Origin: Mactromeris polynyma
Taxonomy: Eukaryota; Mollusca; Bivalvia; Venerida; Mactridae
Direction of reading: 5' to 3'
NCBI GenBank assembly: GCA_032209605.1
Contig: JASFXZ010000034.1
Span: 6,193,649 to 6,257,648, forward strand
Length of the DNA stretch: 64,000 nt
The position numbers and the translations under genes were made by a program. The notes under the pieces were generated by a model. The model was not told where the DNA came from. It made no database searches and saw nothing but the letters and a program-made list of their open reading frames with translations. This document shows positions 1 through 14,000 of this stretch, piece after piece. Within the stretch, counting starts at the first letter, position 1; every line of letters begins with the position of its first letter.

Positions 1-281
1 TCTTCAATTTAAGCTATCTACAAATCATTTTTTGACCTCACTTTTTGAATATATAATATATTAGAGCTCTCTTGATTTGAATAGTTACCTAATTCAATTG
101 GTGAGAGCAACACATTAATTGTTGCTAGAAATAATTATATGATGATGGCAACAAATAATTAGAGACCTCTTCAAATCCATTGAAGACCTCTTCAATTCAT
201 CTGAAGAGATCTCTAATAATTTGAAGAGCCATTCAAATATTTGAGTTTATCAAACTTTATGTAGATTTGGCGTTCAATATA
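1..281. other. AT-rich intergenic DNA
   Basis: No gene is visible. The phrase gacctcttcaa recurs around 165-215, partly as an inverted pair (agagacctc / gagatctct), suggesting the edge of a small repeat element. Confidence 0.4.
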
Positions 282-541
282 CAGCCGTGCGTTCGGTTAT
301 GGCTAACACTCGCACGAGTAAGAAACTACACTCGCACGAGTAGGAAACTGTGCACGCAATTTTGCAACCGAACGCTCTGTTTGCCAAAAAGTACACGCCC
401 CTTCGCTAGCTACCTCGGAGATGCTCGAGCGAGTGGGCGCACAGTGGGTGCCTATTTTTTGGCAAACAGAGCGTTCGGTTGCAAAATGCGTGCACAGTTT
501 CTTACTCGTGCGAGTGTAGCCCTTAACCGAACGCACGGCTG
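282..541. mobile_element. Foldback element, family E (long form)
   Basis: The terminal arms are inverted copies of one another: CAGCCGTGCGTTCGGTTA at the left and its complement at the right end. A second inner inverted pair reads TTTGCCAAAAA / TTTTTTGGCAAAC. Related termini recur at 30263, 46167, 48441 and 63187. The open frames on both strands here are consequences of the palindrome, not genes. Confidence 0.75.
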
Positions 542-1898
542 ATCTATGTGCTTCTTAATAATTTATCATGTCATAGACCCTATATACTCTAGATCTATAC
601 ATATATATAATTATTACTAATTCATGAACAAATACTGCACTCAATTTTGGATTCTTCAACAGCATTTATTCAATATTTGGCTTAATGATTTTCAGTACAG
701 TCAGTATAAGTGAATTTTAAAAAGAATTACTCTTTAAAATAAGTATGGTTTAAAAATCTATACATGTACGAGTTGACTAAGTACTACAGTTTGAACAACA
801 CTATTCTAGCTCAATATATTCATTAATTCAGATTTTACCCTCGCTATATTTTATGGAATATTATTATTATTCTCAACTTATCGGTAACTGATCAAATCAT
901 TGGCAATTAAATTCAACAAGGTGCATACAATACGAAAGCCATTGATGTCGTCTGCGCGTTCCGGTTAAAAGAGACGGGTAGAGGTTGGTATTTACTCCAT
1001 ACACTACACAAATAATGATGACGTAATTACACAGCTTAGTGTTTGTTTACAAATGGCCGACAAGTGATAAACACGTAGTCAATCAAATTTTTCACTATTG
1101 TTAACGGTAAGTTTTGATTTATAAATGAATATATGGGAGCTATTTTGCAATTTCTCCGCTCCCATCATTCAAACCTTTACATTGCAATGACAGAATGTCA
1201 TTAGATCGTAAAATGTGTCTTGATTTCATAATTCAGTGAAGGCTGAAGACGCGGATATTTAATAAAATATTTATTTTCAACGACAAATTTACGTAAGAGA
1301 ACAAAAAGTGTAAATTCTTAAAATGAGCAATTAAAACGGCAGAAATATTGTGAATTATCTGTACAGTATTCAAACACAATCTCAAAATGTAGCAACAGTC
1401 GGTAAAAATCTCATTTAAGACCATTTCAACTTCCTATTTCAAGTTGAAATGGCATGAGGACATTAATTTACACTTCAATTAAACGGCCAAAATTGAGTTC
1501 CGAACGTCACATCATTTTTTAATTGGTAATTCCATGCACTTATAATTATTTAGCTATTGTTTGTGTAAATACCCCGCTTTGTCTCTAATCCTTTACAACC
1601 CTTTATTTTATCCCCACTGTTGTTAAATCTTGCGAAGTTATTCGGTTTACAGCAAGGGTGATGCGCGATGCATTGGTTGTGATGCATACTTGAGTAATCA
1701 TACAAAGTACCATTACAGTTGAGCAATATATAACAAGAAATAGTTACTGTCAAACATACTGATACTTAAGAACGTTCCACGAAATCTTATTTTTGGGAAC
1801 TCAATTTTGTACCCGGTATAAGATTGATTTTTGAGCTCTGCTAGTATTTTTTCAAATAAGAGAAAATACAGATATTATTATCTCTCTCATTGTTACAG
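542..1898. promoter_or_regulatory. Upstream region of the kinesin gene; promoter not pinned down
   Basis: There is no coding signal. A less AT-rich patch lies at 945-985 and a CRE-like TGACGTAA at about 1019. A 12-bp-arm hairpin (CCATTTCAACTT and its complement) lies near 1420-1452. The first coding exon is preceded by a good acceptor (pyrimidine tract then TTACAG, AG at 1897-1898), so the promoter and a non-coding first exon probably lie further upstream in this region. No TATA box or start site can be fixed. Confidence 0.3.
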
Positions 1899-1914
1899 TA
1901 TCCTGCTGGTCAGG

Positions 1915-2014
1915 ATGGCATCCAAAGAGAAAGTGAAGAAAAAGAAGCAAGTCCCATCACCGATGGTTGGCAAAAGAACTAAACATCAAAAAGTATTGGA
2001 GGAAATACCAACAA
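1915..2014 (+). CDS. Kinesin exon 1 (aa 1-33)
   Basis: Starts [12 protein letters not shown], a lysine-rich N-terminus. The ATG has a strong context (A -3, G +4). The donor is GTATGC after one base of the next codon. A splice acceptor ending at 1898 suggests the exon physically begins at 1899, with 16 nt of 5' UTR. There is no in-frame stop between 1899 and the ATG, so an upstream coding exon cannot be fully excluded. Confidence 0.8.
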
Positions 2015-5000
2015 GTATGCTTGAATTAATTTTCAAATATTTTCATACATAATTATTTTCATCCATCCATCTTACCTTATTTTATTGATATTTCTTCAAT
2101 AACTGTGACAATTACTCTGAATATAACTGTTTTCATTTTAAATCAAATGTATGAGTCAAAATATTTTCTATTTTAGGTGTATGTTATTTTACTGAGAAAA
2201 GTGAATAATGTACAGTCAGACCGCTGGTTTATTTGAATTTTTCGGGTCCAAAATTTTATTTTGAATAATACATGGTCTCGAATAGCCTGTTTCAATTCGA
2301 CATGAGAAGATAACATCGGGACCTGATATTTATTTCGGATGATACCAAGTATTTGGATCGAAGGTTTGGAATAAACAGGGTCTGACTGTATTTCATCTGA
2401 CTTTGCAAAATAGATATAGGTTGCCTTATTGATAATACTGACCAAGATTTGCATGTGAGGACATTATTATTCAGTTGTATACACATGCCTATTATTTATC
2501 TTTGTACTTTTATCAATGATAGTAGCTGTTATTAGCGGTTTTTTTTCTACAGGTTTTGTAATATTGCAATTGAAAGGTAATACATGAGGAATATAATAAA
2601 TCTTATTTACTTGTAGACAATGAACCAATTGAAGAGATGCAGGGATCTCAGGTATCTGTCCGATCAGCTGCAAATGAAAACATCAAAGATTTTACTGACC
2701 AGGTACCGTCATATACAGTCAAACCTGTCTGTAAAGACCACCCATGGGAACAACAAAATGTGGTCTTTGTTTACAGGTGGTCTCTATTAACAGATTAAAT
2801 ATCATTGAAAATAGTCTGATGGGAGATAAAATTGGTGGTCTTTGCAGACAGGTTTTGCAATAGTGGTTTTGCTATAGTGGTCTTTGTTCGCAGGTGGTCT
2901 TTAACACAGGTTTGACTGTATATAGAAATAAAGTCATATAGTATGTAACAGTCCTTTTGACATTAAAAGCAGCTTAACTTTTTAATGCAAAATAATGTAT
3001 GTTATTTTTTATGACATCCTTGCCCAAAAAAAGTTTTGTATTTTGATGAATTTGCTTTATTTTGCATGGGAATATGACATTTAACTTCAAATTGTCTCGG
3101 AAGTCTAGGCATGATAACCTGTTTCATGTGACACTGTCTAACTTGAAACATGTTTGAATTTTTTTTTTATTATGTCATATTAATCAAACAATAAAGTACA
3201 CTGTAGAAGATTCTGTCTGAATTATCAGAATTTCTAATACAGGTCTCAGAAAATCAGAACTTTTGTTTGGTTTCTAAAATCAGCTACTTACGGTTCAGAA
3301 ACGCATTAGATATCTAACTAACTTGTAGTCTTTTTATGAATTGAAATGCATTTTCGATGGTTTGAAATTACCTTATGGCCATCAGAGAAGAGGGGAACAA
3401 GTTATGCTGCTTTACTAACTAACTAAGATAGATCCAATGTCTGTGGTGATCTAGATATCAAACTGTGGAAACAACGAAGCAGAAGTTGGTCTCAAATATA
3501 ACAGTGTGACTGTTTATTTTTATCCAGGAGCCTGAGGCACTGGTTATGGAACCTCAGCCAAGTGCTTCTGATCCGCATACAAGTGTGAGTACAGGTAGGA
3601 AGAAGAAGAAGGATCATGTAGATGAGAAACTGGTGAAAGGAAAATCCAAGGAGAGCAAAGAAAGTCAGCACAAACAGAAACAACAGCAGAAGCAACAACA
3701 ACAACAGCCCGCATCAATTCTTAAGCATCCTGACCCTAAAAATGCTATGGGAAGTGCTGTGTCTCTTAGATCCAACATATCAAGAGTATCAAAAGGTATT
3801 GTATAGTAATGAAACACAACAATTTGGAATGTACCGTAAAACCTCAATAATAAGACCGCCCCTGGGACCCTCGAAAACTGGTCTTAATATTGAAATGGTC
3901 TTAATATTGAGGTCCATTGTAGAGCAAAACAGTGGAAAGGGACTTGTGTTCCTAATTTTGATGTGGTCTTAATATTGAGTTGGGCTTAATACAGAGGTCG
4001 AATGTATAGCAAAACAGTGAAAAGGGACTTGAAATTGTGTTCTTAATTTTGAGGTGGTCTTATTATTAAGGTGGTCTTTAAGTGAGGTTTTATTGTACAT
4101 TTATGTTTTCTGTAATATTTTTTAAAAATGTTGAATGTAGGTTCTGTCAAATTCATTTGCTACTTGCACCCAATTTGCGTTTTATTTAAAACAGCTACAT
4201 GTATTATGTATGACCTGATGTATTATGTATGACCTGATGTATTATGTATGACCTGATGTATTATGTATGACCTGATGTATTATGTATGACCTGATGTATT
4301 ATGTATGACCTGATGTATTATGTATGACCTGATGTATTATGTATGACCTGATGTATTATGTATGACCTGATGTATTATGTATGACCTGATGTATTATGTA
4401 TGACCTGATGTATTATGTATGACCTGATGTATTATGTATGACCTGATGTATTATGTATGACCTGATGTATTATGTATGACCTGATGTATTATGTATGACC
4501 TGATGTATTATGTATGACCTGATGTATTATGTATGACCTGATGTATTATGTATGACCTAATGTATTATGTATGACCTGATGTATTATGTATGACCTGATG
4601 TATTATGTATGACCTGATGTGGATTGGTTAAGTTCTCAAATTTGTAGTTTAGTAATAATGCTAATAATAATATAGCCATAAAGTGATAATAACAAATTTA
4701 TTTATAGCAGGTGACACATTCAGAAATATGCAAACATTTAAACCATCCGATCGACCTTCATTTTATCTCAAATGTGGCCCTCTCAGTAACTTTGACTGAA
4801 GAATTATCTCAGATATTTTCTTGCTTTACAAAATCAAACATACTCTGTATATCTAAATCTATATCTAATTTTTAAAAGCTAAGCACCATATCTACATACT
4901 ATAGTAAGTATGATACTGTTGTGTAACAACCAAGTAACTATCCTGGTACTGTCATTTCTGTATTTCAGAAGCATGGGTGGAGAACGGTGAGAATGAAGTG

Positions 5001-8000
5001 ACAGGTATGTGGGGGCTTGTGAATGCTTTTATATGTCATTTTATGTATTTCTCTTAATTTGTATATTCTATGATTGTATCCAACATGTCTCAGATGTCTA
5101 TAACTTTGTGTGTTGCTATTATGCAAACTAATATTTTTCTCTTTTATTATAACTTTTTCTGTGTCGGAGTTACATCCAAATGTTGTGCATTTTGTAAACT
5201 TGCCTTCTTGCTTCTGAAGCCAGTGCGTGTCCTTACGTTACTATAAATAGTGTATCATGTGACATAACTACTATTACTTTTAGCCACTTCAAACTTCCTA
5301 GCAAGATTTTATTAGATCACCAATATTTGGTCAACTTTGTCAACAAATATGGCTGCACCCCTAGCAGGTCTGTAAGTGCAGATTTTAAACTAAAATAATT
5401 TCGAGTGAACAAACAATTATATACACTGGTGTTCACCATATTATAGAACAGAAAACATCTGATGGGAATACAAAGAAAGTATCTGCAGCTGGTAAATTTA
5501 GATTGTCCCGAGATAATAAGGTGGCACCTGAAGGTATAATGTTCAAATATCAATATTCACCCTTGCATATATACATTGTATACCATTTCTTATGTATCAC
5601 ATACATTGTTATACCATGTGCATATTTTGGTATATAATCTTGTTTTGAGCATGTATGTTGTATCAGGGTGAAGTGCATGGTATACACATCAGGACAAAAT
5701 GATATAATCAACCAGTGAAGGACTTAATATGGTACAGACATCACTTATCAATGGTCATAATGTTTCTATTTTTGATGAGAAACTTGATGAAATTTATTCC
5801 AGATTATCAATTTTATTATTTCTCTGTTTACACTTTGGTCTTATTTAATTTAGTTTATAATAATAACAATAACGGCTTTATTTAAAGAGGCAACACAGTT
5901 GGTCAAGCACAGTCTTCCATGTGAGCGTTTTTGTGGCATCCTAGAATATTTTCATAAAATGTAATGGAGTAACGAGATTTTAATTGTTTTGTGCATTTAA
6001 AAAACAAAATATCTTCCAAGCTATTAATTAAAATCATTGCTGCAAAATTCCACTAAATTTTATTTTAAAGTGTCATCGTGATTACCAGTAGCATCAGTAA
6101 AAAGTACATGCATTTGCAGTCTTCACGATAATTGTTTTGAAGGACTTGCCCAAATTCACTTTCACTTGCCCGAATAAAATTAACAGCACTGTCTAATTTA
6201 ATAAGGAAGAAACATGATGTTGTGATTTGTTAAATCGGAAACGAAGACTGGTAACAATAGTTGATGAAAAAGTGCTGTTACACAAACAAAATTTACAAAA
6301 AATGAAAACCAGTCGAAGTATTGCGTACTACATCATCAATTTTTGTGGCAGCTTCGGTAAAAGCTAGTTAGACCGGACCACGAACACGACTTGCCCATTT
6401 GGGCAAGCAAAATTGATTTTTTACTTGTCCTTGGCTTCGGGCAAGTGGGTTATCGTGAAGACTGCATTTGCCTATAACCACTGTAGCCTGGAGGCCCCCC
6501 CATTATACATATACACATATTATATATCGTTTGACATAGTGTATAACATATGGGTATGTATTTTATATATATGCTAGAGATGACTGTAACTCATTGAACA
6601 TGTATCCAGTATGTATTTCACTGTCTCATTCAATTTGTAACACAACTTGTTCAGTTAGGTTCATTGCAGAATATCATGTGAGAAGATAGAAATTAGTATG
6701 CTTAGATATGATTAGATAAATTTTATTTAACTTTGGCCAGACTTATAACATTATAACTTAACTATCCTTTCATATTATCACGGACCTATATGGTATATAG
6801 GTCCGTGATATTATGTAGTAGTTTTATCTAATACTTCTTTATTGTGCAAGAACAATAACTCTTGTCTCACTTACTTTTTGTATTATCTCCCTTAATTACT
6901 TTTTTGTTGGCAGCATAACTCCAATACAATAAGATGGATTTTGTTTAAACATCACACATAGAGAATATTGAGAAGCATTGCAGTGTATAAGAACCATAAC
7001 TCTGTCTAACTTACCTTTTTAATTATCTTCCTTAATTACACTTTCTTATCCGGAGCATAACTTGAGTACTAGCAAATGGGTTGTGTTTAGACTTCTCGCA
7101 ATGACATAAGATATTGAGAGGAAGTAGTGTACATGAACCATAACTATGCATCAATTACTTTCAGAATTATCTCCCTTGGATTTCTTTTTTTTGGTCAGAG
7201 CATAACTAGAAAAAAAATTGAATATATTTTATCTAAACTTAGCACAATGATAGAGGACATTGAGAGGAAGTGCATTATACAGGAACCATAACTCTGTATT
7301 ACATACTTCTTGAATCATCTCCCTTGATTACATTTCTTGACAGAAGCATAACTCAAAAATTGTTACATGGATTTTGTTGTAACTTCCCAAAATATTGCAA
7401 TGTTTATATTATAAATTATAGTCTGCATTTCCATTATGTTTTATCCTTTGCAAGGTTACATTTCAACTCTGTGTTGATGTATCGAGGATAATAAAAGTAA
7501 TGACAACCTTTTGTCTAAGCTTCTCTAACAATCGGGTATATGTATACATCAGTAGTTACTCTCAGACCATACAGTGGAACACGCTTATAACGTACTCGGT
7601 TGTAACGAATAATCTGATAGTACATAGTAATTTTATTCCCGACCAAGCTCTTCTATATTTTATTATATAACTAATGAATATGGATGAAGCGTAACTTTCG
7701 ATATAATATATTTTAAAGCAAACGTACTCAGTTATAGTGTAATTCATAAAGTTGATTGGTTTGGGTGTGAAAACAGGTGTTAACTAATGGGATTATTTAT
7801 CGCAGCAGACACAGCATATCGCTAATTGGAAATGTTCGCATTGGTCAAGTGTCACGTTATTTGTACTGTATTATGTAATCAGGGATTAAATTTGAGTACC
7901 GATAATGAGACTATAATTAGAACTGTATTGCCTGTTTTGTATCAGTATATATATGAATGTCAAATCAACGTTTGATAGCGGATCCGTGGTCCAGTGGTAA

Positions 8001-11000
8001 CGCACTGGACTTGTAATCCAGGGATGGATCGCTGGTTCGATTCCCCGCTCCATCACTGACCGTACTAGCAGTCTTTCGGACGAGACTTTAAAAACCGAGG
8101 TCCCTTGTATGATGCTTTACATCGAGCACGTAAAAGAACCAGGGGTGCTTCTGGAACTGGGGCATCTCCTGTGTCATGCACTATCCTCCAAAAATCTAAT
8201 ATGACTAACATTCTTCTGGAGGCGTCGCCTATATGGGAAACCGGTGGCGACGATAAATAAACGCAAATACAAACAAACAAACGTTTGATAGTTACTGTTT
8301 CAACTTTTTACTTGCATGTATGTTTGTGTTTTTCAGTACGTCTCAATATATTGTTGTACATAATTATGTAAAACAATGTATGTTAATTTAACAACAACAA
8401 TTTTGTTATTTATTTCATTCATTAATAAACAAATACAATGCATGTTCTGTATCATTACACACACATCTAGTTCAGGTGTAAACAAGAAACAAGTCAACAG
8501 TAATGTATATGTTATAACAAAATTTCTTATATCCATACAATTATAACTGAATTTTGCTGTGTGGATATAACAAAGATTTCATATAACGAAGTTAATCTCC
8601 AGGTCTCCAGAAATTCGTTCTACTGTACATACATCTGACCCTTTGTATGATTCATTAAATACATTGTAACTTCTGTATGTTAGAGGCTTCTACTAATACT
8701 GCCATCTGCTTTTTCAATGTCAATAATTACTGGAATAACCATAATATTCTTGTAGTATATTACATTAACTAACAATCCATTACCTGTTTTCTGCTGTCTT
8801 TAGAAGCTACTGGTGTGGAGAAACTTGACGCTGGCAGTGCCAGCGGTAGTGTAGTCAGTCTACATGATAGTAACAAAGCAGTCATCTCAAAACAAGATGG
8901 ATTGAAAGGGATCAAAGGTAGATTATCAAAAATGTGACATTTATGGTAGTGAAGACAATTCCATATGTAATCATAATATACAGCCACTTTTGTGTCTTTT
9001 TCAGAAGATTTCGTTGAAGAAATCTAACTATATAAAACAGTATGGTGGCATACCTATGCTGTCTGATAATTCCGCAAAGATATTCACGTTAGGTAGATAG
9101 ATATGGTACATGTCTTACAGCAGAAATATGTCACCTTAAAACAGTTTTTATTCCTTATATGCAATGTAGTGTTCTTATCAGCTCTGAAATACATCTTGAT
9201 TCTCATTGTTCATTATTTAACCACTTACCGCTTTTACTAACCACTGTAAACCAGGTGCTGAATAATGCTTGGCTGTAGTCGCTGTGTACTAAACTTGAAT
9301 GGTTTCCTACTACTAAACTTTTGTGTCATAGTTTTCTTAGCCTTAGGTATTTTTCTTTAACTATTCGTCAAACATCAACATGTATGCAATGTATGGTTAG
9401 TGTCAACTTTACTTGCCACAGAGAGTGTAAATACATTGAGTTACTTGTTATATTCTTTTAGTTGATGTGGAAGAAGACAGTCCCGAGAAGCATGCTTATG
9501 TTCCGTATCTGTATGCACGTAACTGTATCGCTAAAATCATGGAAGACATGAAATGTATGAAACACAGTCATGTTCTTATTGTTGAGAATATACAGACACA
9601 TTATGGAGAGATTGAATCAGAGACACAGGTTTGTTATAGATGTATATATAGAACGCCATAATAAACTGTCAGATTATAGAGAGATTGAATCAGAGACACA
9701 GGTTTGTTATAGATGTATATATAGAACGCCATAATAAACTGTCAGATTATAGAGAGATTGAATCAGAGACACAGGTTTGTTATAGATGTATATATAGAAC
9801 GCCATAATTAACAGTCAGATTATAGAGAGATTGAATCAGAGACTCAGGTTTGTTATAGATGTATATATAGAACGCCATAATTAACAGTCAGATTATAGAG
9901 AGATTGAATCAGAGACACAGGTTTGTTATAGATGTATATATAGAACGCCATAATTAACAGTCAGATTATAGAGAGATTGAATCAGAGACTCAGGTTTGTT
10001 ATAGATGTATATATAGAACGCCATAATTAACAGTCAGATTATAGAGAGATTGAATCAGAGACTCAGGTTTGTTATAGATGTATATATAGAACGCCATAAT
10101 TAACAGTCAGATTATAGAGAGATTGAATCAGAGACACAGGTTTGTTATAGTTTGTTATATAACGCAATAATAAACAGTCAGATCATAGAGAATGGAGGAA
10201 ATGTGGATAATAAGAGTAAATGAATGCTTTTAGAAATATATTTTACCGACTCAATTAAGTGATATCAAACTGATATCTCAGTATGGTATTACAATGACAT
10301 AGAATATATCTTCTCATTTCACACAAAAATACTGATTTACAAAGTTTTTTTGTAACGGGTCTTTATGTCTCTTGAACAGTCGGGGTCTTGTGGTGATTTT
10401 CCATCTGTTAGGGTGGAGGAATACCACAGGTTCCCCTGTAAGCATTTTTTGGGGCATAGAGGCAGGCACCTGGGTAGAACTGCAAACCTGTCATAAGTCA
10501 GCTGGACAGCTTTGTTACATACAAATTCTTAATTCTGGCTGGGGTTTGATCCTGCGTTCAGGGGCAAAATTTTTTAAGTCTGTGATAACCGCTCGGCCAT
10601 GGAGGCCTATGATAAGTATAGAACAAGGCTCTAGAAATCTACTAGCCCGAAATCCTGGACAAGCCTAATTGATGATTCGGGCTACCAACAGTCGAGTTTA
10701 TGTTAGTCAAGTCATGTCTGTTTCAAAAGCTAATTAACATTGGACATTCTAAATATCGAACACAAATCATTGATTACCGATTCTTTGAAATTGGTGAAAA
10801 TTCATTTGTCAGCAAATTTTCTCAGATAACTAGCATCTCATATCGGACAAGTCAAATTTGACATGTTAACTTGTCCAGGACAAATGTATTTAAAAAAAAA
10901 TCTTGAGCTCTGTAGAAGGTTTTTGTATGTTATAAATATTTGTATTCAGGAACAATTCAACATGTTTGTGTTATGTATGAGGGAAGAATACTCGAGCAAG

Positions 11001-14000
11001 AAGACAACGTTTAGACAAGTGATAGATGCACATAAAGTGGAGCTGGATAAGAAAGAGAAATACTGGAATGAAATGTTACAGGTACATTTAACTGTGAATG
11101 TCGGTTACTGGTGTTTAGAAGGAAAACTATATACAATGTACTTGACCAGGCGCGTAGCTACATGTGCGCAAAAATGCCGTTGGGTACACATTGTTATCAA
11201 CATATTTTTTTTTCAAGAATGCAAAAGTCAACGGTAAAAAATAGAAAAAAAGCTTTCAAGAATGCAAGTCAGCAGTAAAAAATAGAGAAAAAACTTTCAA
11301 GAATGCAAAAGTCAACGGTAAAAATAGAAAAAAATTGTTCAAGAATGCAAAAGTCAACGGTAAAAAATAGAATTTTTTTTTTCAAGAATGCAAAAGTCAA
11401 CGGTAAAAAATAGAATTTTTTTTTTCAAGAATGCAAAAGTCAACAGTAAAGTATTTGTGATATACTTTATGATATAAATTTTTATGAAGATATGTTTCTT
11501 AAAAATTGACAATACTACTGGTGAAAATGCCACCAGATTCTAGGAAATGGAATTTTTCCAGGAATACAAGACTGGTCTTATTATTGAGGTGGTCTAAATA
11601 TTGAGGTTGAATAAAGTGGAAAACAGTGAAAATGGACTTGAAAATTGTGTTCTTAATTTGAGGTGGGCTTATTATTGAGGTAGTCTAAATATTGAGGTTG
11701 AATAAAGTGGAAAACAGTGAAAATGGACTTGATATTGTGTTATTAATTTGAGGTGGGCTTATTATTGAGGTAGTCTAAATATTGAGGTTGAATAAAGTGG
11801 AAAACAGTGAAAATGGACTTGATATTGTGTTATTAATTTGAGGTGGGCTTATTATTGAGGTAGTCTAAATATTGAGGTTGAATAAAGTGGAAAACAGTGA
11901 AAATGGACTTGATATTGTGTTATTAATTTGAGGTGGGCTTATTATCAAGGTGGTCTTAAAGTGAGGTTTTACTGTATGTGGTTCTGTAACAAATTCAGTG
12001 AAATAGAGTGGTTGTGTTATGATTTTTATCGCAATATCTAATATAAAATTACAATATGTATACTAAATACTAATTACCATCAAATGTATGTTTATTCTCC
12101 ACAGAGCCTGGCTGAGAGAAACAATCGTCTGTTGAAAGAGAAAAAGATGCTACTTGTACACAGTAAAACAGAGATAGAAAGACTGGAGAAAGAAAAGGTA
12201 TGTACATTTTATATATGAATAATTTATACAGCTATAAAACAGTGTTATAAGTTGTACTTAAATAAATAGGCACAGACTTATATTACTTATAATTGCTACA
12301 TGTAAGCCAAGTGTGACTGCTTTCTGGGTAAGGAACACTACTAAAATATATATGGAGGAAAGAAGTGACATTAATGTCTGTGTAACTTCTCAATAACGAT
12401 CATATAAGAAGAATTGGTATCATGTAACCCATTACTATTTCTCAACTATCTGCAACATAAGGTGGCCTAAATTGCTGGTTCAAATGGCATTTGGTCCGGT
12501 TCAGATTTGCAACAGTTGCATTTTATTATCCCTCGGACACCCTTAGCTGACTGGTTACTTTTCTGTTCAGGCCGGTTCTACCAAAACATACTGACACCAC
12601 CAGGGTTGAGTTATGGGTCACTGATTTGTCCATCCCTACTTCTGTCCATCCATTTTTGCTTGCTTATATATTGATGTATACCGAGGTAGCTATGTTTTCT
12701 TTGATGGCATTTATTCAGTATGCTCTTCGGAATTTTCTGAATACTTCCGAAGCGTCACTACCATAAGAACATGGGCATATCCTTCCCTGGATCCAGTTCA
12801 GTTATTTTATAAGGAAGTTATGGCCCTTTGTTGTTATTGCTTATAAATGCTTGTCTGTGGTATTTCTCTGCAACAACTGATTCTAATTGAGCAACACATC
12901 ATTGCAATCCCCCTACCGTCGTATGAAGCACATTTCTCTACACATAACTGTTCAATGGGTTTTTATGTGCTCACTTGGGGGGGGGCATATATTTGCTTTT
13001 GTATGTCCATCCCCTACATTATATATGGCCTTATATCTTGTGACACACACTGGTCCTTTACCAATTGACATAGAATCACAAAACTTCATGCAAAATGTTT
13101 ATTGGGATGAGAAGTTGTGCACCTGGGTTTTTATATCGGACTAGTACACTAAAGGTATGGCCCTGATTTAGTCAAAATTCTATATGGCCAGTTTGTGGCA
13201 AACATTGCTCCTTGTTTATTGTAGAATGATTTATTGCAGGATTTCCAGCATATACCTGGACAAGATAGACAAAAAACATCTGTTTCTGACACAAGCAAAC
13301 AAAATATACTAGTACATGGTCAAACAGCCCACAATGCATCAGTTTCTGATAAGGGCCTCCAAAATACACCAGTTTCAGATAAGGGCCCCCAAAATGCATC
13401 AATTTCTGATAAGGGCACTCAAAGTGCTCAGGCACAACATGGTACTCAGAATATGACTGTTACTGGCCAGGATACAGTTAATACACCCGTTTCAGATCAG
13501 ACTTTACAAAACACACCACATTCTGAGCAAGGGGGTCAAAATGATCTTGTAGCAAATCAGCCAGTTAGCAAGACTGTAAGTTGATCATAGGAGAATCATT
13601 ACACACCGTGGATGAACTGTGCACATACACAACACTCCTCTCATTGTAATAACCTGTTGATACTATATCAGCATCATATGTATTAATGTGACATTGTTAA
13701 CATGTCTCCGATAGCATAGTACACATGTAGTTGTTAATTGGGTGTAGTGTTACACACGATGGACTAACATTTTCTCCACCTAATGATTTGTTTTCAATTT
13801 TTCTGGAAAGCTATGGTTTTTATTTTCCTTTGTATTGAAGTACAGATTTCATTATTTTTCATATGTAGACATGTTCTCTGTAATTTGTAAAATTATAAAA
13901 CTAATGGTACTCAAAAAAAACCCAGTGCCCTTGGGTTGTACTATTTTTTTCAGGTAACTCTTGTAAAAATATATTTGAATTGGTACCAAAATTAGGATAT

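Noticed and set aside
267..542. Open frames on both strands at the window start
   Set aside because: Mirror-image translations of a foldback element.
4196..4618. CRISPR-like array
   Set aside because: Units are directly tandem with no unique spacers, and the host is eukaryotic.
7979..8052. Functional tRNA-Thr gene
   Set aside because: tRNA-like, but followed by a SINE body with an A-rich tail and bounded by a target duplication; it is a retroposon head.
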